DNA of 64,000 nucleotides. Origin: Agapanthus africanus (lineage: Eukaryota; Streptophyta; Magnoliopsida; Asparagales; Amaryllidaceae). Shown here piece by piece: positions 1-10,608 of the stretch. Each line of letters starts with the position of its first letter. The stretch's first letter is position 1. The notes beneath the pieces were generated by a model. It saw only the letters and a list, made by a program, of their open reading frames with translations. It made no database searches and was not told the DNA's origin. A program made the translations under genes and the position numbers. The stretch covers positions 453,073,096-453,137,095 of the forward strand of contig JASDDO010000026.1 in the NCBI GenBank assembly GCA_030015575.1, in the 5' to 3' direction.

Positions 1-2
1 AC

Positions 3-1094
3 ATCTGTTTTGATGAGACGGTCAAGGAATTTGACTTTATCAAAAATCCAGATGAACCGTGCATCTATAGTAGATTTGTAGCGAGAACTGTGGTATTCCT
101 TGTTTTATACGTGGATGACATTCTCTTAATAGGAAATGACATTCCTATGCTACAATCTGTCAAGGGTTTCTTGTCACACAGGTTCTCCATGAAAGACCTG
201 GGTGATGCCTCTTACATCCTGGGGATCCGGATCCATCGTGATAGATCCAAGAGGATATTAGGACTTTCACAGTCCAGGTACATCGACACCGTACTGAAAA
301 GATTCAGTATGGAAGATTCCAAGCGCGGTAACTTACCGGCTTGTCACGGGATCACCCTCTCTAAAGAGATGTCTCCCAAGACTGATTTGGAGAGGGATCG
401 CATGTCTATTATACCCTACGCTTCTGCGGTAGGCTCTATAATGTATGCGATGTTGTGTACCAGACCGGATGTAGCTTATGCACTGAGTGTAGTAAGCCGG
501 TATCAGTCAAACCCTGGGGAGAAACATTGGATAGCGGTAAAGAACATTCTCAAGTACCTGAGGAGGACTAAGGAGATGTTCTTGGTGTATGGCGGAAAAG
601 ACCTCCAGATTGAGGCCTTTGCTGACTCCAGCTTCCAGAGTGACAAGGATGATTCCAAGTCCATGTCGGGTTTTGTCTTTACCCTCAATGGAGGGGCGGT
701 GTGTTGGAAGAGTTCCAAACAGGAAACCGTTGCAGACTCGACTATGGAAGCGGAATACATCGCTGCATCTGATGCCGCAAAAGAAGCTGTCTGGATAAGG
801 AAGTTCTTAAAAGAACTTCAGGTGGTTCCGTCCATTGTTGACCCAGTACCTCTGTATTGCGACAACAACGGGGCTATAGCTTTAGCAAAGGAACCCAGGT
901 CCCATCAGAGATCCAGGCACATCTTGAGGCGGTATCACCTGATCAGGGAGATCGTGGATCGCAAGGAGATCGAGGTTCGGAGGGTTGCTTCAGAAGAGAA
1001 CACTGCAGATCCATTCACCAAGGCCCTACCCCAAACTCAGTTCGAGCGGCTGATCGAGATGATAGGTCTTCGATACGCCAGTACATGGCCTTAG
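3..1094 (+). CDS. Copia gag-pol polyprotein, C-terminal part (RT end and RNase H)
   Basis: The frame is open from base 3 to the TAG at 1092-1094 and is cut by the window edge, so no start codon is seen. It contains the reverse transcriptase active-site segment YVDDILLIGND (bases 108-140), the conserved RT thumb region, and the RNase H domain with ADSSFQSD, the tryptophan-rich GGAVCWKSSKQ stretch and the STMEAEYIAASDA catalytic-glutamate region. These are the diagnostic motifs of Ty1/copia polyproteins. No stop or frameshift is present. About eight residues differ from the same segment of element A by eye, for example WIRK against WMRK and SEEN against SEDN. Whether the whole element was intact cannot be judged because the 5' half lies outside the window. 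Confidence 0.93.
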   Translation: MCFDETVKEFDFIKNPDEPCIYSRFVARTVVFLVLYVDDILLIGNDIPMLQSVKGFLSHRFSMKDLGDASYILGIRIHRDRSKRILGLSQSRYIDTVLKRFSMEDSKRGNLPACHGITLSKEMSPKTDLERDRMSIIPYASAVGSIMYAMLCTRPDVAYALSVVSRYQSNPGEKHWIAVKNILKYLRRTKEMFLVYGGKDLQIEAFADSSFQSDKDDSKSMSGFVFTLNGGAVCWKSSKQETVADSTMEAEYIAASDAAKEAVWIRKFLKELQVVPSIVDPVPLYCDNNGAIALAKEPRSHQRSRHILRRYHLIREIVDRKEIEVRRVASEENTADPFTKALPQTQFERLIEMIGLRYASTWP

Positions 1095-1097
1095 TGC

Positions 1098-1108
1098 AAG
1101 TGGGAGAT
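1098..1108 (+). promoter_or_regulatory. Polypurine tract of A1
   Basis: AAGTGGGAGATT lies directly against the TG of the 3' LTR and four bases after the pol stop. It is the plus-strand primer site for reverse transcription. The same tract precedes the 3' LTRs of A, B and C. Confidence 0.9.
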
Positions 1109-2522
1109 TGTTAGTGTATATGCCCTAGAGGCCATTACTGTATCATACTAGTTTGTATATTACTTAATGGAAGCTTGGGATATTCACCTTGTATAAACAA
1201 TCTTGCTCAATATAGTAGTATGCTACTTGGTTTGTTTCTACTTCAATGTGTACTTGTGTTTATTTCAGTATATCACTTATACACATTAGTGGAGCCCTTA
1301 GGATCTTTGCTTGATTACCAGCGTTGTGATGGCAGTCACACTAGTGGGGGCTGGGTAATCTATAGGCACATCCTTTTACAGGTCCCTAGTCGTAGGACTA
1401 TCGAGACAGGGCATCGATACTCCGGAGTAGACTAGCGTATGCGCTTCTCATCCCAGTGTGGGAGATGGTCTGTCCCACAGCCATCAGTACGTCGTACTGG
1501 AGATAGTATACGGGTGCTCGTTGGGTTACGAGTACACTGGACAGGACTCGTCGGGAACTGACAGGTTGGTATTATACCTATCGTCAGTTATCAGTTCCCA
1601 GGTGACATGAGTACAGCTTAGTCCGCTGACTTGACACTGACACTTCGCCTCGAGTGTGTTCCCACTGCACTTTGATCACTACCCTACCACGGCTCAAAGG
1701 AGTCGTGCAAACAGGTGGTGGTTGGGTGCAGTCCCGAAGCACTTGGAGGCAGTGACGGTTAGACAGGATTCGTCTCTCCCGGTATTGGGGGTTGACATCG
1801 CGCTGTGTCTAGGAGAGCCATTACACGAGTAGTCCCTGGCCAGGGCAAGCGAGATATACTGGTAGGTTTCCAGTGTTATCTCAGGGTGTTTTGGGCTTCA
1901 CTCCGACACGACTTGTACCGCTATTGGGGGACTGACGTTTTACCGCCCCCTAGGCCCGCCATGCGATGTATCAGACGAACAGACCGGACTGTACGGAGAA
2001 TGTCACATTCAGACTCAGTAGGAGTTCAGATGGGGTTTCACCTCGTCAGCCTTCTTGTCGGCATCTACCTGGGGACCGTTACGCACAGCTAGTGCCGCTT
2101 GCGGTCTGTGGTTAAACCCACTGCCAGCGTAGTGTCGAGTCTTTAGAGTCCCACACAGAGGGTATTCGCCTCTGGGCAAAATTGAGTGGAGGTCGCATGG
2201 TTTTGCGACAGGGTTCGTTCTCATCCGCGCACTTGTGCACGTTTGGAGTCCGGACGGATTATACTGGCAGGCTCTGGTTTGAGCCAGATACTGGTATATG
2301 TTTTGGGGGTTGCTTTTTATTCTTGGTATTCTTGTTCCTCGGAACGAGAATGCAGGTGTGTATGCACAGTTGCTTGAGGCGGAGAATGAGGTTTTTCATT
2401 AGGGTTTCGGATCGGGTGCGTATGCACAGTTGACAGTTATCTTTTTCCAAACCCTAATGGATTTGTATATTATCTATTAATAATAGTAATTAAATGAGAA
2501 TTATGTTATGGTTGATTTTTTG

Positions 2523-2561
2523 TTGACTTGTTGACCTTGGTTGACTTGTTGACCTTTGACC
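2523..2561 (+). promoter_or_regulatory. W-box (TTGAC) cluster in the A1 LTR
   Basis: Five TTGAC cores occur in 39 bp, at 2523, 2531, 2541, 2549 and 2556; three are TTGACC. TTGAC(C/T) is the W-box bound by WRKY transcription factors. Regulation by WRKY factors is inference; the motif cluster is seen directly. Confidence 0.6.
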
Positions 2562-2629
2562 ACCATCATGCTTTGAAGATCCTCCTTGATTCATGCTTAC
2601 ACTTCATTTAAAGAAGCATGATAGTGGTC
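2558..2629 (+). repeat. Inverted repeat next to the W-box cluster
   Basis: Arms GACCACCATCATGCTT (2558-2573) and AAGCATGATAGTGGTC (2614-2629) are complementary at 15 of 16 positions across a 40-nt loop. The LTRs of element A carry a hairpin of different sequence at the equivalent place. Confidence 0.75.
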
Positions 2630-3186
2630 ATTCCTAAAATAACCATCAACTATTCTTATTTCAATTATTATCATTTAGATAATTCTTTTCTTTTTGCAAT
2701 ATGGTTGCAAGAAAGAGAAAATATTGCTCATTCTATCATTCTCACTCTCTCTCCTCATTTCATCTTCTTCTTCCTCTTGAAAAGAGAAACCTTCTCATGT
2801 GTTGAGAATCATTCTCTTTAGATAGAAAAGCAAACCCTAATCACTCTCTACTCATTCTAGGATGAAGGTTTAGCAAGCCGGAAACCCTAGTTCACTCAAA
2901 GATCGAGGAAGAGCCCAAAGTCGAACCTTCGAGGTGGATCCATCTTCGACGGGAGAAGGCGACGAAAAGAGAACCATCAACCTCTACAAGGTTTGAAGAA
3001 GAAGGAGTTCAAGTTTAGGTATAACCATCTTCCATAGTAGCTAACTCTCTTTAGCTTGTTAACTAGTTTTAGTTTAGACAACGATCCCGACAAAGTTTAG
3101 TCCATGTTGCCTCTTGCGATAAAAATTCGTTTTTTATACCGTTTCCGCCTCCCCGTAAGTACCGGGGGTCGCAATATGGACTTACA

Positions 3187-3722
3187 GACCGGATCTACAA
3201 AGGTTGTATTTCCGTTCACTTAGCAGTTAAGTTGTTAACTAGTTGCATGTTTCGCCTAAACTCTAGTCAACGATCCGTATTAGGGTTTGTAGGCACCGGA
3301 AATTTTTGAATTTGGCATGGTTGATGCCTTGTGAGACCTCCTTAGAGTGCCTAGGAACCCTACAAGCAACGCCCCATAGCCCCGACCACGTGACTGTAGG
3401 AGAACCCCGTTACCAAAAGCATCCACTCGGGTGCTCGCGGCCACGGTGTTCCGCCTAAGTGCACTTCGACGACGGCATCGGGGGTGCTGCCATCTACTAA
3501 AGTTTCCGACAAGCATTCGATCATGTTGTTGGGAATCCTGTTGAATTACCGACTAATTATTGAAAAGTGTTTTCAAGACGAGACTAAAATGCGTGGTTTA
3601 TAAAGTTAAGCATGAAATTCGGAATATGTGATATTCCGGGTATATGATGTCTAAGAAATTTACTGTGTTAGGCATTAAATCTGAAGTTTGTGATATTTCA
3701 GGTTTATGATGTCTAAGGATGA
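3187..3722 (+). mobile_element. Old copia element D, first part (LTR end and leader)
   Basis: Positions 3187-3364 are the end of an LTR (finishing CTAGGAACCCTACA) that matches the B-type LTR read in reverse from 39006. Positions 3365-3722 match the leader of element B around 37700-38050 in reverse. The primer site and roughly the first 950 nt of leader present in B are missing at the 3364/3365 junction. The element is interrupted on the left by A1 and on the right by E and resumes at 14204. Confidence 0.8.
3718..3722. other. Target-site duplication of E, left copy
   Basis: GATGA here matches GATGA at 14199-14203, bracketing element E exactly at its TG and CA ends. Confidence 0.92.
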
Positions 3723-6700
3723 TGTCACGCCCCGCTTCCCAAAAGAAGGTGAAGGATGACGTGGCAAAGTCCGTAACCTAACTGTATTGAAGGTGGTCTA
3801 TTCAATACAGTTACGTTAAGCGTATGAATATCTAACATGCAGGGTGTACCAAAATCAAAGTAATAAAAGTGAAAGGCATTTATTTCCATTAACCAAACTT
3901 TATTACACCCCAAAAGAAAGAGTAAAATAAACTAAGTAGTTTAATTACATCGAGAAGAAACAAAAGCCCTAAACATGTGGGCACCAAAAAAAATTAAATC
4001 TAGCCAATCTTCCATCGTCAAGTCTGCATAATCTTCATTAGTTGGCTCCACACCGTGATCCTCGCTATAATACTCGTTCTCATCTGACGGACATTCCAAA
4101 GATAGAGAAAGAAAAGGAAGGTCCGTCAGCGAGTTATACTCGGGTAGGATTGCCTCAAAAGGAAGTAAAGGTATAGAAATGGACATGTGTATATAAATAT
4201 AATGAATATAATATACATGTGTATAAAGGTATGAGGTTGTATGCAAATTAGATATGTTGACAGAGCTATATGTGAATATGAGAAGGTTGTGTGAGATATA
4301 TATTTGGTAAAGGTTCAAGTCAAGTCAAACGGATATTCAGTCTAAGAGTTAGATCAGATTAAACCAGATGTGTATTGATAGAATTGACTGGTGAACATAC
4401 TCGTATCCTTGAGATATCTCATGACTAGCAGGAAGCTGTATGAGCTAGCGCTCGTGCCTGTGGTGGCAATCAATATGGTAGCGTGAACATCCCCGAAAGG
4501 TGTCCCATGACTAGATGGAGTTTTGTCTAGCGTAAATATCACTCAAGTGCACAGGTATTACCACCCTTCAGTTCCATAATAAACAACAAGTCTAAACTGG
4601 TAATATATCCACATCCAAGATACTGAATAATTCGTGTCTCATAAAGAAAGGTAGATAAGATAACAGGTAGGTATAGAACATGATGTGAGTTTAGTGTTGA
4701 GTATCAATAGATATTGTAAACATTTTCAGTTTGTTAAACAAGGGTCCGGATACTCGCGATTATTCCGTTGTAGCCACGGAACAACAACTGGGGAAGTGAA
4801 ATGTACCGTTTCACTACGCGGGATCATGATCGAGTAGTAGGGGAATCCGAGTTCCGAATCTCCTTGCCTAATCAAACTACCCATACCCGTGGTTCAGTAT
4901 AAAGGTTTTGATGAATTAGAGTTAGTGCGTAGACCTCTTGGCATGGAATTTCCACATTGCATGTTATCCAAATATTGGATCATTCGCCCTCAAATAAGGT
5001 TAGTATTCGCCCGAAAATCGGGTTAGTAGTCGTCCACACTTTGCACTGGTCACCCTGCCTGCAGGAATCTTCATATATGTATAGTCATCCGTACATCAGA
5101 TTGGTCACCCGGAATATCGGGATCTTCTCAATAAGTATTCCATACCTAGGTCCGCGCATTATAACCCTAGCCGTATCATGTTTTCTATATGTCATAGACG
5201 TGTAATCAATAAGTTAATCTCATTTAATATAGTCTTCCACAACAGCTCGTTTTATCTTGTTATCTTCTAAAGTTTGTAATGTACTTAGTATCATCTTATA
5301 GAACACTTAGTTAATAAAGGATAATAGTGTTTAAGTATATTTATTATTTCTAAGAAAACCATGATATTTGAAATATTCGTCATTTTTAGAAAACCCTAAT
5401 TTTTTACGGAAAATATTCTTTCGATAAAAGGTTATGGTATTTATTTGAAAATTATCTTTTAATAAGGTTTTAGACATCCTTTTTGAAAAATATCGTTATA
5501 TGGGTTATGTTCTTTGTTGAAAATAGCCTTTTAATAAAGGTCGAGGTATTTAATGAAATTATCTCTTTTTAGGATGGGTTAAGATATTTTATTGTAATTA
5601 ATAATTTTATGAAATTATAACGTTTTAAGTTTGAGGTAACGTTTTAGAAAATACGTTCGTGTTGGCAACCGCTGCATATGGACGGCAGGATTTGTCCTTT
5701 CAAGGACAAATGCCTATCAACCACGAGGTACTCGCGTAAAATATTACCCTATTATTAGAGTAACACATTAAACCTTAGTTAATATTCTAAGAAGAATTTA
5801 TATAAAAATATCCTTTCGAGTGAAAGGGGCTAAGTTGGAAAAACCACATGACGTTCTTTAAATTTAGTAGTAGCCCCTTTCAAAAGGTGAAGGAATTTAG
5901 CAACATTATAGTAGTCGAAGAAAAAGGGTGTACATAAAAATATAGATCTATAACGTATCTAAAAGTAATTATTCAAAATATCTTATCTCGTATGGATATA
6001 AAAAAAATAAAACTTTTTAACAAAACGAGGGTATTTTTGTGGAAGAAACCTATTTCGAGATCACAAAAGTAGCATGGGTGAGTGTGGGTATGTAAGGGGG
6101 TGAATTAATACTCGTGGATTGTAACATTAGGCCTGTCACATTCCATATTATATGAGAGTGCAACATTTTTTTGGCATATAGGAGTGATTACGGAAACCAT
6201 TTTAATCATAGGTTAAGATTATCATCATTAAGGGTACAAAAGAATATGCATGCAAGAATATTATAACAGCATTTTAATGGGGGGTTGTTGATTAGAAGTC
6301 GAAACTAAGGTTATGGAAAAAAGAAGAAGATGACAAATGAGGGAAGAGAAGCGGATCCTACCTTTGATTAGAGTTGGATGTAGACGGGTTGAAAATGTAG
6401 GCTTATGCAAACTCCTCAATAGCTCCGCGCTCATATTTTTCCTTGGTGATTGGGTGGAGCCTTAGGGTCGGCGTCGTCGATATGAAGGTGCTGGTATTTT
6501 TTTTCAGAATTTTTGGAGTTCTTAGGTGTGAGAAATCAATATTTGAAGTGCCTATTTATAGGGTGTTATTTCTAACCATAAAATCCAAAATATCGGTTAA
6601 AATATACGAAAATCCGTGTCGGCCAATGATTTCCTCATCATCTATTGATGATTGCACCCACCGCCAGGGATTTCTAGCCGTTGGATGTTGATCCAACGGC

Positions 6701-7309
6701 CCACGCAGCACTGTCACGCCGCCGCAGCCCGCCACGTGTCTGCGTGGCTGGGGATCACGCGGTTTCACGTGGTCCCCACCACGTGGGCACCGCCGCGCGT
6801 CCAGGGCCGTTGGATCTTTTATCCAATGGTCCAGATCAAGGGGATTTTAAATTTTTTGTTATAAAAGAATAATAAACTGTTTATTATTTAAAAATTGAAT
6901 TTGGTTTTAAAAAAATTGTTAAAAATAGTTTAAAATGCGGGAAAATTATGGAAAAATTTTAAAAAATATATTTTATTGTTAACTTTAGTATAAAAATAAT
7001 TTTGGGCCAAAATAATACATCCATTTCTATGGTGTTAGCTAGTTATTATGATTATTTAAAATCGAGTTTATCCTTTAAAATATTTTTAATTACGAATTAA
7101 TTATTTTAATCGATAATAAAAATATATAGATTATTTTATGGCATTATAAAATATTTTAAGCCTATAAAAACAATAAATAGATTTTAGAAAATTCCTTTAA
7201 TCATTTTCGATGCTTTGAAAATTATTAACATTACTAAAAATATTTTTCGATCATGTAGAAATTTAAATAAAATATATTTTATTAGGTATTAGAAAACACG
7301 GTCGTTATA
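3723..7309 (-). repeat. 3' LTR of E (about 3587 bp)
   Basis: On the plus strand it starts TGTCACGCCCCGCTTCCC and ends CACGGTCGTTATA. It aligns along its whole length with 10609-14198, whose end is TCGTTACA. It is AT-rich between about 5200 and 7300, with a GC-rich island at 6640-6830. Confidence 0.92.
3941..4318 (-). other. Possible short coding segment within the E LTR
   Basis: An open frame of 125 codons reads in the element's sense direction near the end of the LTR. Its C-terminal part is acidic (SDENEYYSEDHGVEPTNEDY). The same peptide is recognisable in the other LTR (about 10890-11203) but is interrupted there by a TGA and a TAG. I do not recognise it. It may be a fortuitous frame. Confidence 0.25.
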
Positions 7310-7322
7310 ATCTACCCTCCTT
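7310..7322 (-). promoter_or_regulatory. Polypurine tract of E
   Basis: Read on the minus strand, AAGGAGGGTAGAT lies directly before the 3' LTR and follows a CGAGGACGAAATT motif, as is usual in Del/Tekay gypsy elements. Confidence 0.85.
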
Positions 7323-8377
7323 AAAATAATTTCGTCCTCGAAATTTCAGAAGGTAGGTCAAGAAAAAAAATCACTAAGAGGGGATTATCGTGGTTAAAAA
7401 TTTTGGGTCTCGCTCTCTCGTCCCGTCTTCTCGGTTCCGCATACATCTTGCCGAGTAGTTCCTTCCCCACATAACTCTAGCAAGCTGGATTGTCTTGTCA
7501 CTCAAGGTTTCATCCTTCTAGTATCCCGACCGGTTGCCGCTCGTAGGTTATGCCAACTTTTCCGTGATCTCGGAACGATCAAAAGTATGACTAGGGTTGC
7601 CAGCATACCCTCTTAACTGTGAGGTCTAAAAGCATTATGCACGCCCTCTAAAGAAAACAGCAGAACTAGGCTATACATAAACCCGCCGTCTCCTTCCAAG
7701 ATGTTAAACGGCCGATGAGTCGTGGGCTGAGCTTTCCGTGCTCGCTGCATTGTATCACCATCTCCACTTTTTTTTCTACAATTATGTCAATCTTACAATT
7801 CTCCATCTTCAGGGCCGTCCCAATCGATCGGCACTTCTCCCATATAAAACTTGACCCCTCTCATCCGCTTCATGTGTTTCAACCATCCGTGTTCCCATGT
7901 TCTCCTTAGAGTAGTGCTTTTATATCTTCAAGATGAACATTACCATTGTCATTTCTAGATCTGAACATGATAGTTGCGTCCATAAGTCATTAGTTGTCTT
8001 GACGCATATACAACTATATCGCCGCGCTGATACATCACACCACCAAGTGCTTTCTCCGAAAAATCGTTGTGGATGTTTAAAACTTCTGGGTTTGCTAAGA
8101 ATTGCAAGAATGGTTGTGATAGTTACGATCTACCCTCCTTAGAATAATTTCATATTTGAAATTTTCAAAGGAGTAGCCACTACTAGGCACGGAAATCAGT
8201 AACGCTGTCAGGAGTCCTCTTAGTTGCATGTGTCGCTCGCGAGAGTTGGTGTATCACTTGACGCATAGAAAGTCTCTGAAGGGTTTAGGTATAAGGAATC
8301 GGAAAATGTAAAATTGATAGTTGCTTCCGGATAGAAAAGTTTGGAAGTTGAAGGAAGGTTGTGAACTGATGAAAAAC
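7323..8377 (-). other. Non-coding 3' internal region of E
   Basis: No domain is recognisable in any frame. At 8137-8150 there is a second PPT-like sequence (minus strand AAGGAGGGTAGATC), preceded like the real one by a GAAATT-type motif. This suggests that a piece of the 3' end was duplicated and then decayed. The missing pol would normally lie here. Confidence 0.5.
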
Positions 8378-9708
8378 TTAAGAGATATAACATAAAGACA
8401 ACTGGTCGAAATTACGAAAACTAGAAGAATTATGGTGAGTCCAACTAAGATTTGCATCGAAAGATAAATAAGAATGGTATCGAAAGAAAGGTTGAGAAAG
8501 AGTTCCTCTGTTGTCTTTCCACGTAGCTTCAGCCTTCTCTGTTGTCATGGTAAAGGTCTGGTGTTTGGGTCCATTCCGCTGCGCTTGCTGAAAAACACGC
8601 TCCTGTGATGGAAAGGGTGGTCCCTTTGGTGATGCCCATTGACCGGTTGGTTTAGTGGCGGAAAGTGGCCGGTTTCCCTGTGTTGGTGCCCCATAATTAG
8701 CCGGCTTATTGACGGGGCCTGATTGTCTCCCTCTCTGAGGACAGTCCCCAATAGTATGTCCGGAGACCCACAGACTATGCAAAGTTTAATCAAAATGCGA
8801 CAGTCTCTCATGAAGTGTCCGGCTCTACCGCAATGGTTGCATATAACGGCTGGTTTTCCGAAGATAGTTGGTCCTGCTGGTCTCTTAGGTTGTTGCCTCC
8901 CGTTGAATCTGGAAGATGATCCTCTAAGAATTTGATTGGCTGGTTGCTTAATGCCAGACAAACGGTTATCCTTCCTCATGCGTCGCTGAAGGTCTTCAAA
9001 GTTTCGTACCGCCTCTAAGATTTCATCATAAGTCGAAAGAGTAGCAGAAGACATGGAGGACTGCGTCTTCAGGTCTAATCCTTACCGGAATCTCTTAGTA
9101 TAAAGTTCTGGGGTTGCCACCAGATGATGCGCGAACCGACTTAACCTTGCGAACTCCGAAGCATACTCGTCCACCGACTTATCCCACATGCTCCCTTATT
9201 GGAGTTGTATAAACTTTCTTTCCATCTCTAGGTGCGCCACGGCTGGAAAATGCTGGGTATCAAAACGTTGTTTGAACGTTTCCCAGTCGATGGGCTCCTT
9301 CAATCTACATTCCTCTGCCTCCTACCATATCCTGGCATTATTCGTAAGTTGTAGCTTAGTGATGTTCACCCATGCGTCCTTCGGAATTTGGGCAGCACCG
9401 AGATCATTGACTGTTCCCTTGAGCCATTCTTCAGCTTCTAAAAGAGTTTCCTTCCCCGAAAAAGTCTTAGGGTGGAGTGATCTGAACTGCTTCACTCCCG
9501 CCTAACCTTGAGGAACTGGGGCTAGTGCTTTACTTAAAATCTCTGCTTGCTACTGCCTACTTTCTCGTAGCTCCTGATGAAGGGCAGCTGTCTGTTGCTG
9601 CTGCTGCTCCAGTAGTCCTTGCATCATTTGTAGCCTAGCCGTTTGCTGAGCGGCGGCTTCATTGACTCCATTTTCCCTTCGGTTACGGTCATGGTGTCGT
9701 CCGGCCAT
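8378..9708 (-). pseudogene. E gag and start of protease, broken
   Basis: Reading on the minus strand, an ATG at 9706-9708 opens MAGRHHDRNRRENG, followed by a glutamine-rich stretch (LLEQQQQQTAALHQE) and an in-frame stop. The retrotransposon gag domain continues with PKTFSGKETLLEAEEWLKG and WETFKQRFDTQHFPA at about 9480-9240, with another stop. A zinc knuckle follows (CNHCGRAGHFMRDC, about 8850-8810) in a frame open from 9054 to 8545. In a shifted frame TMTTEKAEAT and LSFDANLSWT (8550-8430) look like the decayed start of the aspartic protease; the usual D-S/T-G triad is not intact. The structural protein and protease are therefore not functional. Confidence 0.82.
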
Positions 9709-9955
9709 TGATGATCAGAATAGGTTAGGTTACAAACAGGCTGAGGGATGAGACAAGATAATAGCTTGCATGGAAGAACAACAATTAATGCAAGAGAGAG
9801 ACAAATAAGAAGAGCAAGAGACACAGGAGAGATTTTTGCTCGAAACTAAGATTTTATTATCCAACTTCAATATGGAGAGTACAACTGAAAAGTAAGGACA
9901 TGCCCCTACTATTCTTACATCGTTTTATTCGACCAAAGAAAAGGAAAAAGACTTA

Positions 9956-10441
9956 TTAGTCTCGATTATGGGAGTTCAACAAGTGGTGATAGGTCCTCGC
10001 ACTAAGAAAGGTACGGCCATTCCCACGGTGCCTTATGGGGACAACTGCCTGAGTTTCTTCGGCCTCGAGTTCCTCCTCACTCGAAGCTTCGTCCTTCGAC
10101 TCATCCTCGGCAGGAGCCTCGTTCTCTGATTCCACCTCTATAGGGTTTTGTTCTTTTGTAGGGGCCTCCTCATCCGGATAATATTCTATAGGATTCTCTC
10201 CCCCCGCAGGAGCCTCTTTTTCTGGCCCATCCTTTATATTCTCCTCTTCCACGGAATCTTCTTCTTCGTCTTCGGAGTCATTGGCCATCACAAGATCCGA
10301 AGTTGCAGCATCGACTTCTTCGTCTTCCGAGTCACTGTCGGAAATAAACGCCTGAGAGTCTACGAATTCGTCATCTGAATCTCCAGATGTAGCTTCAAAA
10401 GTAATATCGGACATGTCATCCTCGTCGGAAAGATTTGCCAT
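9956..10441 (-). CDS. Acidic 161-residue ORF of E, unknown function
   Basis: An intact ATG-to-stop frame lies between the 5' LTR (168 bp away) and gag (about 250 bp away), on the same strand as gag. The product starts MANLSDEDDMSDITFE, and aspartate and glutamate dominate through about residue 130. It contains loosely repeated blocks such as GGENPIEYYPDEEAPTKEQ and NPIEVESENEAPAEDE, and ends with a basic tail (PIRHRGNGRTFLSART). I see no signal peptide, membrane segment or known domain. It is not a standard gypsy protein. It could be an extra retrotransposon ORF, a captured host fragment, or a low-complexity frame that stayed open by composition. It is notable that it remains open while the neighbouring gag is broken. 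Confidence 0.6.
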   Translation of the reverse strand: MANLSDEDDMSDITFEATSGDSDDEFVDSQAFISDSDSEDEEVDAATSDLVMANDSEDEEEDSVEEENIKDGPEKEAPAGGENPIEYYPDEEAPTKEQNPIEVESENEAPAEDESKDEASSEEELEAEETQAVVPIRHRGNGRTFLSARTYHHLLNSHNRD

Positions 10442-10608
10442 GACTTGAAGGGAAAGTCATGGTCAGGGTAAAGAATGTCATGGAAGGGACAAGGGACATA
10501 GGAAAATTATGAAATCGGTATAAATGGATGATATTCACAAATATAATAAGTAAGTTAACGGTTTCATTTTAGTACACAAGGTGACCTGCATGGGCCACCA
10601 CTAAAACC

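Larger units (their letters stand above)
1..3186 (+). mobile_element. Copia element A1 (Angela-type), 3' half
   Basis: Right half of a Ty1/copia retrotransposon that enters from the left edge: end of the pol frame, polypurine tract and a complete 3' LTR. The encoded protein is nearly identical to the matching part of element A (43197-47147), so both belong to one family. It sits inside the LTR of an older copia element (D): the sequence just after it (GACCGGATCTACAAAGG) continues an LTR that is intact in reverse at 39006 onward. GACCG at 3187-3191 is the expected target-site duplication, but its left partner lies outside the window. Confidence 0.93.
1109..3186 (+). repeat. 3' LTR of A1 (2078 bp)
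   Basis: The LTR begins TGTTAGTGTATATGCCCTAG and ends GGACTTACA, giving TG...CA ends. The first ~1.3 kb closely resembles the LTRs of element A. From about 2440 to 3100 the two diverge strongly although the coding regions are almost the same. This divergent part holds a cluster of TTGAC motifs, an inverted repeat and pyrimidine-rich stretches near 2735-2775, so it probably contains the promoter and transcript start. Confidence 0.92.

Noticed and set aside
7324-8254. Possible host gene in the interior of E
   Set aside because: Only short frames of 60-70 codons occur, without similarity that I can recognise or splice structure, within the exact bounds of the element.
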